Of a DNA stretch of 64,000 nt, positions 1 through 8,109 are shown in pieces. Each line of letters starts with the position of its first letter. Position 1 is the stretch's first letter. Below the pieces are notes generated by a model. It was given only the letters and a program-made list of their open reading frames with translations. It was not told the origin of the DNA and did not search any database. Where the stretch lies: assembly GCF_018917965.1 (NCBI RefSeq), contig NZ_JAHLPP010000003.1:181546-245545 (forward strand), read 5' to 3'. The translations under genes and the position numbers were made by a program. Origin of the DNA: Pseudoflavonifractor sp. MSJ-37. Its GTDB lineage: Bacteria > Bacillota > Clostridia > Oscillospirales > Oscillospiraceae.

Positions 1-1451
1 CCGCAGCTCTCCCGCTGGGTGAAGCTCATGAAGAAGCGGGCCACCTCGACCATGCAGGTGTGCTCGTCCATGACCACCAGTCCGCCGGAGCCCACGATGG
101 CGTCGTACTTCTTCACGGAGTCGAAGTCCAGGCCCACGTCCAGATGCTCCTTGGTCAGACAGCCGCCGGAGGGGCCGCCGATCTGGACGGCCTTGAAGTT
201 GCCGCCGCCCTTGATGCCGCCGCCGATGTCATAGACGATCTCCCGCAGGGTGGTGCCCATGGGGACCTCGATGAGGCCAGTGTTGGCGATGGAGCCGGTG
301 ACAGAGAAGGTCTTGGTGCCGGGGCTGTTCTCGGTGCCGATGGTGTGGAACCAGTCGGAGCCCTTGAGCACGATGTCGGGCACGTTGGCATAGGTCTCCA
401 CGTTGTTCAGCACGGTGGGACGCTCCCACAGGCCCTGATCCACGGTGCGGGGGGGCTTGGTGCGGGGCATTCCGCGGTTGCCTTCGATGGAGGCGGTCAG
501 GGCGCTGCCCTCGCCGCAGACGAAGGCGCCGGCGCCCCGGTTCACATGGAGGTGGAAGGATACGCCGCTGCCTAGGATGTCGTCGCCCAGCAGTCCGGCC
601 TCTTCCGCCTGAGCGATGGCATAGTGGAGGCGGGCCACGGAGTTGGGGTACTCAGCGCGGACGTAGATGTAGCCCTCGGTGGCGCCCACAGCGTAGCCGG
701 CCAGGGTCATGCCCTCGATGAGCTTGTAGGGATCGCCCTCCATGACGGAGCCGTCCATGAACGCGCCGGGGTCGCCCTCGTCGCCGTTGCAGACCACGTA
801 CTTCACATCGGCGTCCTTATGGGCGGCCACCTGCTTCCACTTGGTGCCGGCCTTGAAGCCGCCGCCGCCTCGGCCCCGGAGGCCGGAGCGGTCGATCTCG
901 TCCACCACCTGGTCGGGATCCATCTGGAAGAGGGCCTTGCTCAGGGCCTCGTAGCCGCCCACGGCGATGTACTCGTCCAGAGACACGGCATCGATGTTGC
1001 CGCAGTGCTCCAGCACGATCCGGGTCTGCTTGGCCAGGAAGGGGATATCCTCCGGCTTGGGGCAGAGCTGATCCTTCTGGTCCCGGTAGAACAGACGCTC
1101 CACAGGCTTGCCCTGGAGGACGGACTGCTCCACGATCTCGGCACAGTCCTCGGGCTTGACCTTCACATACTGATAGTGCCAGGGCTCGATCCGCACCAGG
1201 GGACCCAGCTCGCACAGGCCCTGACAGCCGGTCTGGGCCACACCGATGTGGGGGACATGGCCGGAGCACTCCACCGTCACGTTGGGCAGTTCCTTACAGA
1301 GCTCCCGCATGGTGTCGGCGATGACCTGAGAGCCGGAGGCGATACAGCCGGTGCCGGCGCAGACCAGGATCCGGCACTCATAGGACTCCAGGGCCTTCCG
1401 CGCGTCGGCACGGCGCAGGTCCAGCGCCGCGTTGTCACAGATCTTGATCAT
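1..1451 (-). CDS. NuoF-like NADH-binding subunit of an Fe-Fe hydrogenase/NADH dehydrogenase (HydB/HndC type), 3' end outside window
   Basis: This soluble subunit should carry FMN and Fe-S clusters and pass electrons between NAD(P)H and the hydrogenase or ferredoxin partner. The open frame runs off the left edge. After an N-terminal thioredoxin-like [2Fe-2S] domain (CAGTGC and GCQGLC cysteines), the NADH site GRGGGGFKAGTKW and the FMN site CNGDEGDPGAFMD are visible. The start is the ATG at 1451, which overlaps the TGA of the preceding nuoE-like gene in an ATGA junction, so the two are translationally coupled. The N-terminal domain distinguishes HydB/HndC from a plain NuoF. The catalytic hydrogenase subunit would be expected next, beyond the edge (inference). 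Confidence 0.92.
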   Translation of the reverse strand, partial: MIKICDNAALDLRRADARKALESYECRILVCAGTGCIASGSQVIADTMRELCKELPNVTVECSGHVPHIGVAQTGCQGLCELGPLVRIEPWHYQYVKVKPEDCAEIVEQSVLQGKPVERLFYRDQKDQLCPKPEDIPFLAKQTRIVLEHCGNIDAVSLDEYIAVGGYEALSKALFQMDPDQVVDEIDRSGLRGRGGGGFKAGTKWKQVAAHKDADVKYVVCNGDEGDPGAFMDGSVMEGDPYKLIEGMTLAGYAVGATEGYIYVRAEYPNSVARLHYAIAQAEEAGLLGDDILGSGVSFHLHVNRGAGAFVCGEGSALTASIEGNRGMPRTKPPRTVDQGLWERPTVLNNVETYANVPDIVLKGSDWFHTIGTENSPGTKTFSVTGSIANTGLIEVPMGTTLREIVYDIGGGIKGGGNFKAVQIGGPSGGCLTKEHLDVGLDFDSVKKYDAIVGSGGLVVMDEHTCMVEVARFFMSFTQRESC

Positions 1452-1927
1452 GCTTCGTCACCTCTCAGATCCTGGATCAGACCGATGGCCTTCTCCGGCG
1501 TCATCTTGGGATGGACCTCGTCGTTGACGGTGAGGGTGGGGGCCAGGCCGCAGGCGCCCAGGCAGGACACGGTCTCCACGGTGAAGAGCATATCGTCACT
1601 GGTGTGCTTGCTGCCGTCCAGACCGAGCTCCTTCTGGATCGCGGCCAAGATCGGGGCGGAGTGCCGCACATGGCAGGCCGTACCGTCGCAGACCTTGATG
1701 ACGTATTTCCCCTTGGGCTCAAAGGAGAAATTCTTATAGAAGGTGGCGATGCTGTAAGCTTTGGACTCTTTGACACCGAGCTGGTCGGCCACATAGGTCA
1801 GCAGCTCCCGGGGGATGTATCGATATTCCTCCTGGATGTCTTCGAGGACCGGGATGATCGAACTGGACTTTTTGCCGTATCGGGCGATGAAGCCGTCGGC
1901 CGCGGCAAAGTAAGACGGATCTAACAT
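1448..1927 (-). CDS. NuoE-like [2Fe-2S] subunit (HydC/HndA type)
   Basis: A 159-residue thioredoxin-like ferredoxin that feeds electrons to the NuoF-like partner. Cluster ligands are the CDGTAC pair and the CLGAC pair in the C-terminal half. Length matches the family (about 160). A clear GGAGGA lies eight bases before the ATG at 1927. It is the first gene of the coupled hydrogenase/NADH operon, and its stop codon overlaps the next start. Confidence 0.93.
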   Translation of the reverse strand: MLDPSYFAAADGFIARYGKKSSSIIPVLEDIQEEYRYIPRELLTYVADQLGVKESKAYSIATFYKNFSFEPKGKYVIKVCDGTACHVRHSAPILAAIQKELGLDGSKHTSDDMLFTVETVSCLGACGLAPTLTVNDEVHPKMTPEKAIGLIQDLRGDEA

Positions 1928-1995
1928 AGGCGCTCCTCCTTGATCAGATTCAGCGGCGCCGATGGGGGAGAGCGGACGCCGGAACTCATATAGTT

Positions 1996-2024
1996 ACTCT
2001 ACAACATTTTCGATGAGATCGCAA
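1996..2024 (-). promoter_or_regulatory. Possible sigma-A promoter of the hydrogenase/nuoEF operon
   Basis: On the minus strand TTGCGA (2019-2024), a 17-base spacer and TAGAGT (1996-2001) lie about 70 bases before the nuoE-like start. Each box matches consensus at four of six positions, so this is a weak call. Confidence 0.35.
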
Positions 2025-2077
2025 CCAAAAATTGACCCGCATAGTTCAAAATGAGCGATTCCAAAAAACTACACGGT

Positions 2078-2116
2078 ATAAAAAGACGGATGCCGCGGTC
2101 TCTGTGGCATCCGTCT
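2078..2116 (-). terminator. Rho-independent terminator of pckA
   Basis: A perfect 11-bp inverted repeat (2084-2094 with 2106-2116) is followed on the minus strand by a run of T. It sits 55 bases after the pckA stop. Confidence 0.85.
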
Positions 2117-2170
2117 CATAGGATCTGATGGATATCAGTGGATATGGATCTGTTTTTTGCGGGAAGAGGA

Positions 2171-3943
2171 TCAGGCCTTCAGTCGGGCCTCCAGATCGTC
2201 CAGCTCCTGAGCCAGGACCTTGGGGAGCTTGTCGCCGAACTTGCCATAGAACTCCCGGATGGCGGAGACATCCTCCAGCCACAGGTCTTTGTCTACGGAC
2301 AACAGGCCCTTCAGAGTGTCAGCGCTGACGCCGGACTCATCCAGATCGATGTCCTCGGGCTTGGGCTCATAGCCCAGAGCGGTCTCGTCGGCGCCCACCT
2401 CGTCGAAGCAGCGCTTCATGATCCACTCCAGCACACGCAGGTTGTCGCCGAAGCCAGGCCAGATGAAGTGGCCCTCGTCATCGGTGCGGAACCAGTTGAC
2501 GTTGAAGATCTTGGGAGCCTTTTCGCCCACCTTCTCGCCCATGCTCAGCCAGTGCTGCCAATAGTCGGCCATGTGATAGCCGCAGAAGGGGAGCATGGCC
2601 ATGGGGTCGCGGCGGACCACGCCCACCGCGCCAGCGGCGGCGGCAGTGGTCTCAGAGGCCATGATGGAGCCGACGAACACGCCATGGGCCCAGTCGCGGG
2701 ACTGATAGACCAGAGGCGCGGTCTTGGCCCGGCGGCCGCCGAACACGATGGCGGACAGGGGCACGCCGTTGGGATCGTCGAACTTGGGGGAGATGCAGGG
2801 GCAGTTCTTGGCGGGAGCGGTGAAGCGGCTGTTGGGATGAGCGCCCTTCTCCGTGGAGGTCTTGCCGTTCCAGGGGTTGCCCTTCCAGTCGATAGCATGC
2901 TCAGGGGGATCTTTGTCCAGACCCTCCCACCACACGGTGTTCTTGTCCAGGTCGTGGGCCACGTTGGTGAAGATAGTGCCCTTTTTGGTGGAGTGGAGGG
3001 CGTTGGGGTTGGACTTCTCATTGGTGCCGGGGGCCACGCCAAAGAAGCCATTCTCCGGGTTCATGGCCCACAGACGGCCGTCGGCGCCGGGACGGATCCA
3101 GGCGATGTCGTCGCCCACGCACCAGACCTTCCAGCCGGCCTTGCGGTAGTGCTCCGGGGGGATGAGCATGGCCAGGTTGGTCTTGCCGCAGGCGGAGGGG
3201 AAGGCGGCGGCCAGATACCGGACCTCGCCGGCGGGGTTTTGGAGGCCCAGGATGAGCATATGCTCGGCCATCCAGCCCTGGTCGCGGCCCAGGCAGGAGG
3301 CGATGCGGAGGGCGAAGCACTTCTTGCCCAGCAGGACGTTGCCGCCATAGGCGGAGTTCACGGACATGATGGTGTCATCCTGGGGGAAGTGGACGATGTA
3401 GCGGTTCTCGGGGTCCAGATCGGCGGTGGCATGGAGGCCCTTCACATAGTCGGGAGAGTCGCCCAGTGCCTCCAGGACCTTGGTGCCCACACGGGTCATG
3501 ATGGCCATGTTCAGGACCACATAGATGGAGTCGGTGAGCTCGATGCCGTACTTGGCGAAGGGGGAGCCGACCACGCCCATAGAGTAGGGGATGACATACA
3601 TGGTGCGGCCCTTCATGGAGCCGGCATAGAGCTTCTTCAGCTTGGCGTACATCTCGGCGGGGTCCATCCAGTGGTTGGTGGGACCAGCATCCTCTTCCTT
3701 GGGACAGCAGATGAAGGTGCGGTCTTCCACACGGGCCACGTCGTTCACGGCGGTGCGGTGGAGATAGCAGCCGGGGAGGAGCTCTTCGTTCAGCTTCTCC
3801 AGCTCGCCGGAGGCGCAGGCCTGAGCCCGGAGCTCCTCCAGCTGGGCCTCGCCGCCGTCGATCCAGACGATCTGGTCGGGCTGAGTCAGAGCGGACATCT
3901 CATCGATCCAGTCCAGGACCGCACGGTTCGTGGTAAGTGCCAT
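2171..3943 (-). CDS. pckA: Phosphoenolpyruvate carboxykinase (GTP)
   Basis: Interconverts oxaloacetate and PEP with GTP/GDP in the cytoplasm, in gluconeogenesis or in PEP carboxylation during fermentation. The kinase-1 P-loop FPSACGKTNLAM, with its catalytic cysteine, is characteristic of the GTP-dependent family, as is the length of about 590 residues. An in-frame ATG exists at 3952, but the AGGAGGA ribosome site overlaps it. The ATG at 3943, eight to nine bases downstream of that site, is the better start. It is monocistronic: own promoter at 3999-4027, a cre-like palindrome between promoter and start, and a strong terminator behind. Confidence 0.96.
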   Translation of the reverse strand: MALTTNRAVLDWIDEMSALTQPDQIVWIDGGEAQLEELRAQACASGELEKLNEELLPGCYLHRTAVNDVARVEDRTFICCPKEEDAGPTNHWMDPAEMYAKLKKLYAGSMKGRTMYVIPYSMGVVGSPFAKYGIELTDSIYVVLNMAIMTRVGTKVLEALGDSPDYVKGLHATADLDPENRYIVHFPQDDTIMSVNSAYGGNVLLGKKCFALRIASCLGRDQGWMAEHMLILGLQNPAGEVRYLAAAFPSACGKTNLAMLIPPEHYRKAGWKVWCVGDDIAWIRPGADGRLWAMNPENGFFGVAPGTNEKSNPNALHSTKKGTIFTNVAHDLDKNTVWWEGLDKDPPEHAIDWKGNPWNGKTSTEKGAHPNSRFTAPAKNCPCISPKFDDPNGVPLSAIVFGGRRAKTAPLVYQSRDWAHGVFVGSIMASETTAAAAGAVGVVRRDPMAMLPFCGYHMADYWQHWLSMGEKVGEKAPKIFNVNWFRTDDEGHFIWPGFGDNLRVLEWIMKRCFDEVGADETALGYEPKPEDIDLDESGVSADTLKGLLSVDKDLWLEDVSAIREFYGKFGDKLPKVLAQELDDLEARLKA

Positions 3944-3974
3944 AATATCCATCCTCCTCTAGGTAGGGCTTTAT

Positions 3975-3988
3975 GCAAAGCGCTTTCA
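3975..3988. promoter_or_regulatory. cre-like operator (candidate CcpA site) in the pckA leader
   Basis: The 14-mer GCAAAGCGCTTTCA contains the palindrome AAAGCGCTTT and matches the CcpA consensus TGWAANCGNTNWCA at 12 of 14 positions. It lies just downstream of the predicted pckA -10 box, where binding would block transcription. CcpA binding is inferred. Confidence 0.5.
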
Positions 3989-3998
3989 GATACTCTAC

Positions 3999-4027
3999 AT
4001 TCTACTCGATGGTCTACCAAAACACAA
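3999..4027 (-). promoter_or_regulatory. Sigma-A promoter of pckA
   Basis: On the minus strand TTGTGT (4022-4027), a 17-base spacer and TAGAAT (3999-4004) precede pckA by about 55 bases. Confidence 0.6.
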
Positions 4028-4067
4028 GCTTTTTTCATTGCCTTGTTAAAGAAAGCGCCGGAGCTGG

Positions 4068-4916
4068 TCAGCTCTGGAGCGCCTGGGCCAGAGCGGCGAA
4101 TTCCGGGATGCCCAGCCGCTCGCCCCGGATGGTCTCCGGGAGTCCCAGCGCCGCCAGCGCCGCCCGGATCTGATCCTTGGACCAGCCGCCGGCGCCGCTG
4201 AGGCTGTTGAGGAGGGTCTTGCGCCGCTGGGCAAAGGAGGCCTTCACCACCCGGAAGAAGGTCCGGTCGTCCACCAGGTCCTGCGGGGGCGCGGACCGGG
4301 GCACCAGCCGCACTACGGCGGAGGTCACCTTGGGGGCGGGGAGGAAGCACTCCGGAGGCACGTCGAAGAGGAGCTCCGTCTCCGCGTAGTACTGGCAGAA
4401 GAGGGAGAAGGCACCATAGTCCGAGGTGCCGGGGGCGGCGCAGATCCGCCGGGCCACCTCCCGCTGGATCATCACCGTGACGGCGGAGAAGCATCCGGCC
4501 TCCAGGAAGGCGGTGATCACCGGGGTGGTGATGTTGTAGGGCAGGTTGGCGCACACCATGGGCGTCAGTCCCGCCAGATGCTCTGCCGCCAGAGCCTTCA
4601 GGTCCAGCTTCATCACGTCGCTGGGGACCACCTCGGCGTTGGGGAAGTCCGTCAGCGTCTCCGACAGGATCGGCAGGAGGGACTTGTCCAGCTCGACGGC
4701 CGTGACCTTGTCGGCCCGCTGGGCCAGCTGGACGGTGAGGGGGCCGATGCCGGGGCCTACCTCCAGCACGCCCACGCCAGGCCCCGCGCCGGAGGCCTCG
4801 GCGATCTGCTGAGGCACCCAGCGCTCGATCAGGAAGTTCTGGCCCATGGACTTGGAGAAGTGGAAGCCGTGCCGGGCCAGCAGGGCCTTGATGTCTTTGA
4901 TGTCGCAGAGATCCAT
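4068..4916 (-). CDS. rsmA: 16S rRNA (adenine(1518)-N6/adenine(1519)-N6)-dimethyltransferase
   Basis: KsgA/RsmA dimethylates two adjacent adenines in helix 45 of 16S rRNA during 30S maturation. The SAM-binding motif VLEVGPGIGPL and the catalytic NLPYNI motif are present, and the 282-residue length fits. The frame is open further upstream, but the family start MDLCDIKDIKALL is at 4916, behind an AAGGCGG-like ribosome site. It is closely related in fold to Erm proteins such as the erm(B) product at 53840. The upstream hydrolase gene ends only five bases before it, so the two are probably co-transcribed. Confidence 0.95.
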   Translation of the reverse strand: MDLCDIKDIKALLARHGFHFSKSMGQNFLIERWVPQQIAEASGAGPGVGVLEVGPGIGPLTVQLAQRADKVTAVELDKSLLPILSETLTDFPNAEVVPSDVMKLDLKALAAEHLAGLTPMVCANLPYNITTPVITAFLEAGCFSAVTVMIQREVARRICAAPGTSDYGAFSLFCQYYAETELLFDVPPECFLPAPKVTSAVVRLVPRSAPPQDLVDDRTFFRVVKASFAQRRKTLLNSLSGAGGWSKDQIRAALAALGLPETIRGERLGIPEFAALAQALQS

Positions 4917-4920
4917 TCTG

Positions 4921-5667
4921 TTACCGCCTTTGTCGATTTGAAGATAGTGTCGGGCCCCGCCGTCCGGGCAGGGCGTGCGCCCGTTCCCAGGCCGCCAGGG
5001 CCTGGAGCTGGTCCGGCGTGTGGAACCAGTGCTCCCCCGGCTCATAGACCGTGAGAGAGCGTCCGGGATGGGCGGCGAAGGCCGCCGCAGTCTCCCGGTG
5101 GAGCATCTGGTCCTGCCCACCGATCAGGACTGAGACGGGACAGCCCCAGTCATGGACCGGATGGCTCCGGACATAGGTGAGGTAGTCCCAGGACAGGGTC
5201 TGGCCGAAGCCAGTGGGGATGGTCCCCTCCGCCCGGAGCCGGTCCTCCGTCACGCCGGCCCAGCCCATCATGTCCCGGATCAGGCGCTCCATGTCCAGGA
5301 CGGGGGAGACCAGCAGGGCCCGCTCCGGCCGGTCCAGAGCCAGCAGGGACAGCCATGCCCCGATGCTGACGGCCAACAGGGAGAAGCCGCCCCAGCGGTC
5401 CCGGAGGAAGGTCCCGGCCTGGGCCAGCTCCGGAGCCGCGGTCCAGGGGAGGAGCGCTTCGTCCCGATCCTGCCGCTCCCCGTGTCCGGGAAGATCGATG
5501 GCCAGCACCTGACCGCCCGCCGGACAGACGATCTGCGCAAAGGGCTCGGCCTCCTCCTTCCGGCCGCTCTGCCCGTGGACGAACAGCCAGACAGAAGAGG
5601 CCTTTGCGCCATAGAGGACGGCGGGAGCGCCGCCGATCGTCAGGGCGCGCGCCGGGAGCCCGCTCAT
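4921..5667 (-). CDS. Alpha/beta hydrolase family protein
   Basis: A 248-residue serine hydrolase; the substrate cannot be read from sequence. Visible are an oxyanion-side LFVHGQSG segment, LPGHG, the nucleophile elbow AVSIGAW (Ala replaces the first Gly), an Asp in GGQDQM and the catalytic His in GEHWFH. The ATG at 5667 overlaps the flavin reductase stop in an ATGA junction, which favours this start over the 23-codon longer frame. Confidence 0.8.
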   Translation of the reverse strand: MSGLPARALTIGGAPAVLYGAKASSVWLFVHGQSGRKEEAEPFAQIVCPAGGQVLAIDLPGHGERQDRDEALLPWTAAPELAQAGTFLRDRWGGFSLLAVSIGAWLSLLALDRPERALLVSPVLDMERLIRDMMGWAGVTEDRLRAEGTIPTGFGQTLSWDYLTYVRSHPVHDWGCPVSVLIGGQDQMLHRETAAAFAAHPGRSLTVYEPGEHWFHTPDQLQALAAWERAHALPGRRGPTLSSNRQRR

Positions 5668-6224
5668 TTCAGGGAGAGACCGTCCCGGAAGGCGTGCCCC
5701 ACCACGCCGCCCAGCACCCGGTAGGTGCTCTGGCACGGGTCGAAGGTGATGGGACGCAGCTTGTCGGGGTCGATCTTGCCGTTAGCGTCCAGGATGCGCT
5801 CGTCGGCGCTGACATTGACGATCTCGCCGATGAGACAGCCGTTCCCGGCGTCGTAGCGGACCAGCCGGCACTCCAGAGCCATGGGCAGCTCTTCGATCAG
5901 CGGAGCGTCCACGAACTCAGAACGGATGGCGTGGAAGCCGGCCTTGGCGAACTTGTCCGGCGCGTCAGCACCGGAGACCACGCCCACATAGTCGCAGGCG
6001 GCTACATGGTCCGCGTCCGCCATACTGACCGTGAAGGCCTTGCGGGCCAGGATGTCGGCGGTCGTCTTATGACCGGCGCTGATGCACATGGTGATCTGGG
6101 CATTGCCGCTGATGCCGCCCCAAGCGGCGTTCATGGCGTTGGGCGTGCCATCCGCGCCATAAGCGGCCAGGATAAACACGGGCTGAGGATAGCTCCAGGG
6201 CTTGGCACCGAAATTCGTTCTCAT
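5664..6224 (-). CDS. Flavin reductase family protein (FMN-binding split barrel)
   Basis: A 186-residue protein of the DIM6/NTAB family that binds FMN. It resembles stand-alone flavoredoxin-like proteins, including the segment NAMNAAWGGISG. The ATG at 6224 follows an AGGAAG ribosome site; a longer frame exists but has no such site. The neighbouring flavodoxin at 7532 suggests a small flavin-electron group (inference). Confidence 0.85.
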   Translation of the reverse strand: MRTNFGAKPWSYPQPVFILAAYGADGTPNAMNAAWGGISGNAQITMCISAGHKTTADILARKAFTVSMADADHVAACDYVGVVSGADAPDKFAKAGFHAIRSEFVDAPLIEELPMALECRLVRYDAGNGCLIGEIVNVSADERILDANGKIDPDKLRPITFDPCQSTYRVLGGVVGHAFRDGLSLK

Positions 6225-6289
6225 GGAGATGACTTCCTTTCTGGTCTGGATAGGGGTGGTGTGGCCGATGGCTTTTGGGGATGGCTGGC

Positions 6290-7495
6290 TCACGGATGGG
6301 CCAGCCAGTCCAGGGCGCACCAGGTGTGGAGGGCCGCGCCCAGCGGAAGGACGTCCTCGTTGAACACCACCCGCTCGTTGTGCATGGGCTTGCCGTAGCG
6401 GGGATCCTCCTGGGCGGTCCCGGCTCCCAGCAGGAGATAGGCACAGGGCAGTTCATAGGTGTAGGAGGCGAAGTCCTCTGAGCCCATGCCGCCCTCGTCC
6501 ATCCGGAAGACGGCCTTGGAGCCGAACAGCTCCGCGGCCCGGTCGCCCATCCGGTCCACCAGAGCCGGATCGTTGCGCAGAGGAGGCGCGGAGGCCAGTT
6601 CCTCTACGGCGGCGCTCCCCCGGAAGGCCCCGGCGATGCCAGAGGCCAGTTCCTCGATGCGGCGGAGGAGCCGGGCGGAGAGGTCCCGGTCGAAGGTGCG
6701 GATCGTGCCCTCCAGCACGGCAGTCTGGGGGATGATGTTGGGGGCCTCGCCGCTCTGGAAGCGGCCCACCGTCACCACAGCGGGGGACTTGGCGGGCACC
6801 TCCCGGCTGACCAGCTCCTGGAGGGCCAGATAGATTCGGGTGGCGATGTCGATGGGATCCACGCCGGTCTCCGGCATGGCACCGTGACAGCCCACCCCCG
6901 CCACCGTGACCCGGAACAGAGTACAGCCAGCCATGAAGGTCCCACGGCCGCAGAGCACCAGCCCAGAGGGGGTGCCGGAGTTCACATGGAGGGCCAGAGC
7001 GGCCTGCGGCGCGGGATCGGTCAGGACCCCGGCGGCCAGCATGGCCTTGGCCCCGGTGAAGCCCTCCTCATCCGGCTGGAACACCAGCTTGACGGTCCCC
7101 TCCAGCCGGTCCTGATGGTCCCGCAGGAGCTGGGCGGCTCCCAGGAGCATGGCGGTGTGCATATCGTGGCCGCAGGCGTGCATGGCTCCGTTCTCCGAGC
7201 GGAAGGGGAGGTCGGTCTTTTCCACCACTTGCAGGGCGTCCATGTCGGCCCGGAGCAGGATGCACCGGCCGGTGTCCCGTCCACGGATCTGGGCGATGAG
7301 GCCGCTGTCACAGATCTCCTTCGGCTCATAGCCCATGTTCCGGAGCGCATCGGCCACATAGGCCGTGGTCCGGGGCAGGTGGGGCCCTGTCTCCGGGTCC
7401 CGGTGGAGGGCCCGCCGGTGGGCTTGGATCGTGTCCTCCAAAGCCTGCGCCTCGGTCAGGATGGTCTGAGGTGTGAGCGCGTACTTGTCATCCAT
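6290..7495 (-). CDS. M20 family metallopeptidase / N-acyl-amino acid amidohydrolase (hippurate hydrolase-like)
   Basis: A cytoplasmic zinc-dependent amidohydrolase of the M20D group that frees amino acids from N-acyl conjugates. Metal-binding signatures are ACGHDMH, PDEEG, ALHVNSG and the C-terminal MHNERV. The 401-residue length is typical. A GGAGGA ribosome site precedes the ATG. The natural substrate (hippurate, acetyl-amino acid or bile-acid conjugate) cannot be told. Confidence 0.9.
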   Translation of the reverse strand: MDDKYALTPQTILTEAQALEDTIQAHRRALHRDPETGPHLPRTTAYVADALRNMGYEPKEICDSGLIAQIRGRDTGRCILLRADMDALQVVEKTDLPFRSENGAMHACGHDMHTAMLLGAAQLLRDHQDRLEGTVKLVFQPDEEGFTGAKAMLAAGVLTDPAPQAALALHVNSGTPSGLVLCGRGTFMAGCTLFRVTVAGVGCHGAMPETGVDPIDIATRIYLALQELVSREVPAKSPAVVTVGRFQSGEAPNIIPQTAVLEGTIRTFDRDLSARLLRRIEELASGIAGAFRGSAAVEELASAPPLRNDPALVDRMGDRAAELFGSKAVFRMDEGGMGSEDFASYTYELPCAYLLLGAGTAQEDPRYGKPMHNERVVFNEDVLPLGAALHTWCALDWLAHP

Positions 7496-7531
7496 GTGCG
7501 ATCTCCTCCTGATGATGGAAAAATAGGCGGG

Positions 7532-7981
7532 TCAGGTCCGGGCAGAGAGCCCCCGGAAGAACTCGGCCGCCTGCCGCAGGTCCTCCTCATCCGGGTGCCC
7601 CTTGGCCAGTCCGCCCACCAGCCGGAACGGGCCGAAGGTGTCCCAGCCCCGGCAGCCGAACTCGCCCAGGACAGGACAGCCCTTGGCCCGGACCACGGCC
7701 CGGATGGCGTCCAGATGGTGCCGGCCGGGGGCGCCATAGGTGGAGACCAGGAACACGTCCTTCCCCTGGGGCAGATACTGTTCGGCATACCGGAGGACAG
7801 TCTCATGGAACCGGCCGAAATAGATCCCGGAGGCGAAGCCCACCAGATCGTACCGGTCCAGCCGGGGCGCGATGCGGCTGGTCACATCGATCAGATCTGC
7901 GTCCCCGGCCGAAGCCATGGCCTCCAGGACCTTACGAGTATTCCCATGGTGCCGGGACTGATAACAGATGGCGGTCGTCAT
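7532..7981 (-). CDS. Flavodoxin family protein
   Basis: A 149-residue flavodoxin fold. The FMN phosphate loop is the N-terminal SRHHGNTRKV, followed by GFASGIYFGRFH and the STYGAPG loop. An AAGGAGG ribosome site precedes the ATG. It probably serves as a small FMN electron carrier or a menaquinone/protoporphyrin-type flavodoxin; the partner is unknown. Confidence 0.85.
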   Translation of the reverse strand: MTTAICYQSRHHGNTRKVLEAMASAGDADLIDVTSRIAPRLDRYDLVGFASGIYFGRFHETVLRYAEQYLPQGKDVFLVSTYGAPGRHHLDAIRAVVRAKGCPVLGEFGCRGWDTFGPFRLVGGLAKGHPDEEDLRQAAEFFRGLSART

Positions 7982-8109
7982 AGGGAGCCCTCCTTTCAGA
8001 TACTGGTGCTATCATACCACATCCCGGCCGGTTTTGGGAGGGGGTAGACGGACCGGACAGGATCGGCTTATAATGCGGACAGGAATGAACGATGGGGAGG
8101 GGACTGCAT

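Noticed and set aside
2138..4201. Very long plus-strand frame opposite pckA
   Set aside because: Composition is an antisense shadow of a GC-rich gene; no homology or ribosome site. The same applies to the long frames opposite alaS, cstA, mltG and the 35338-38307 frame opposite MATE/hcp.
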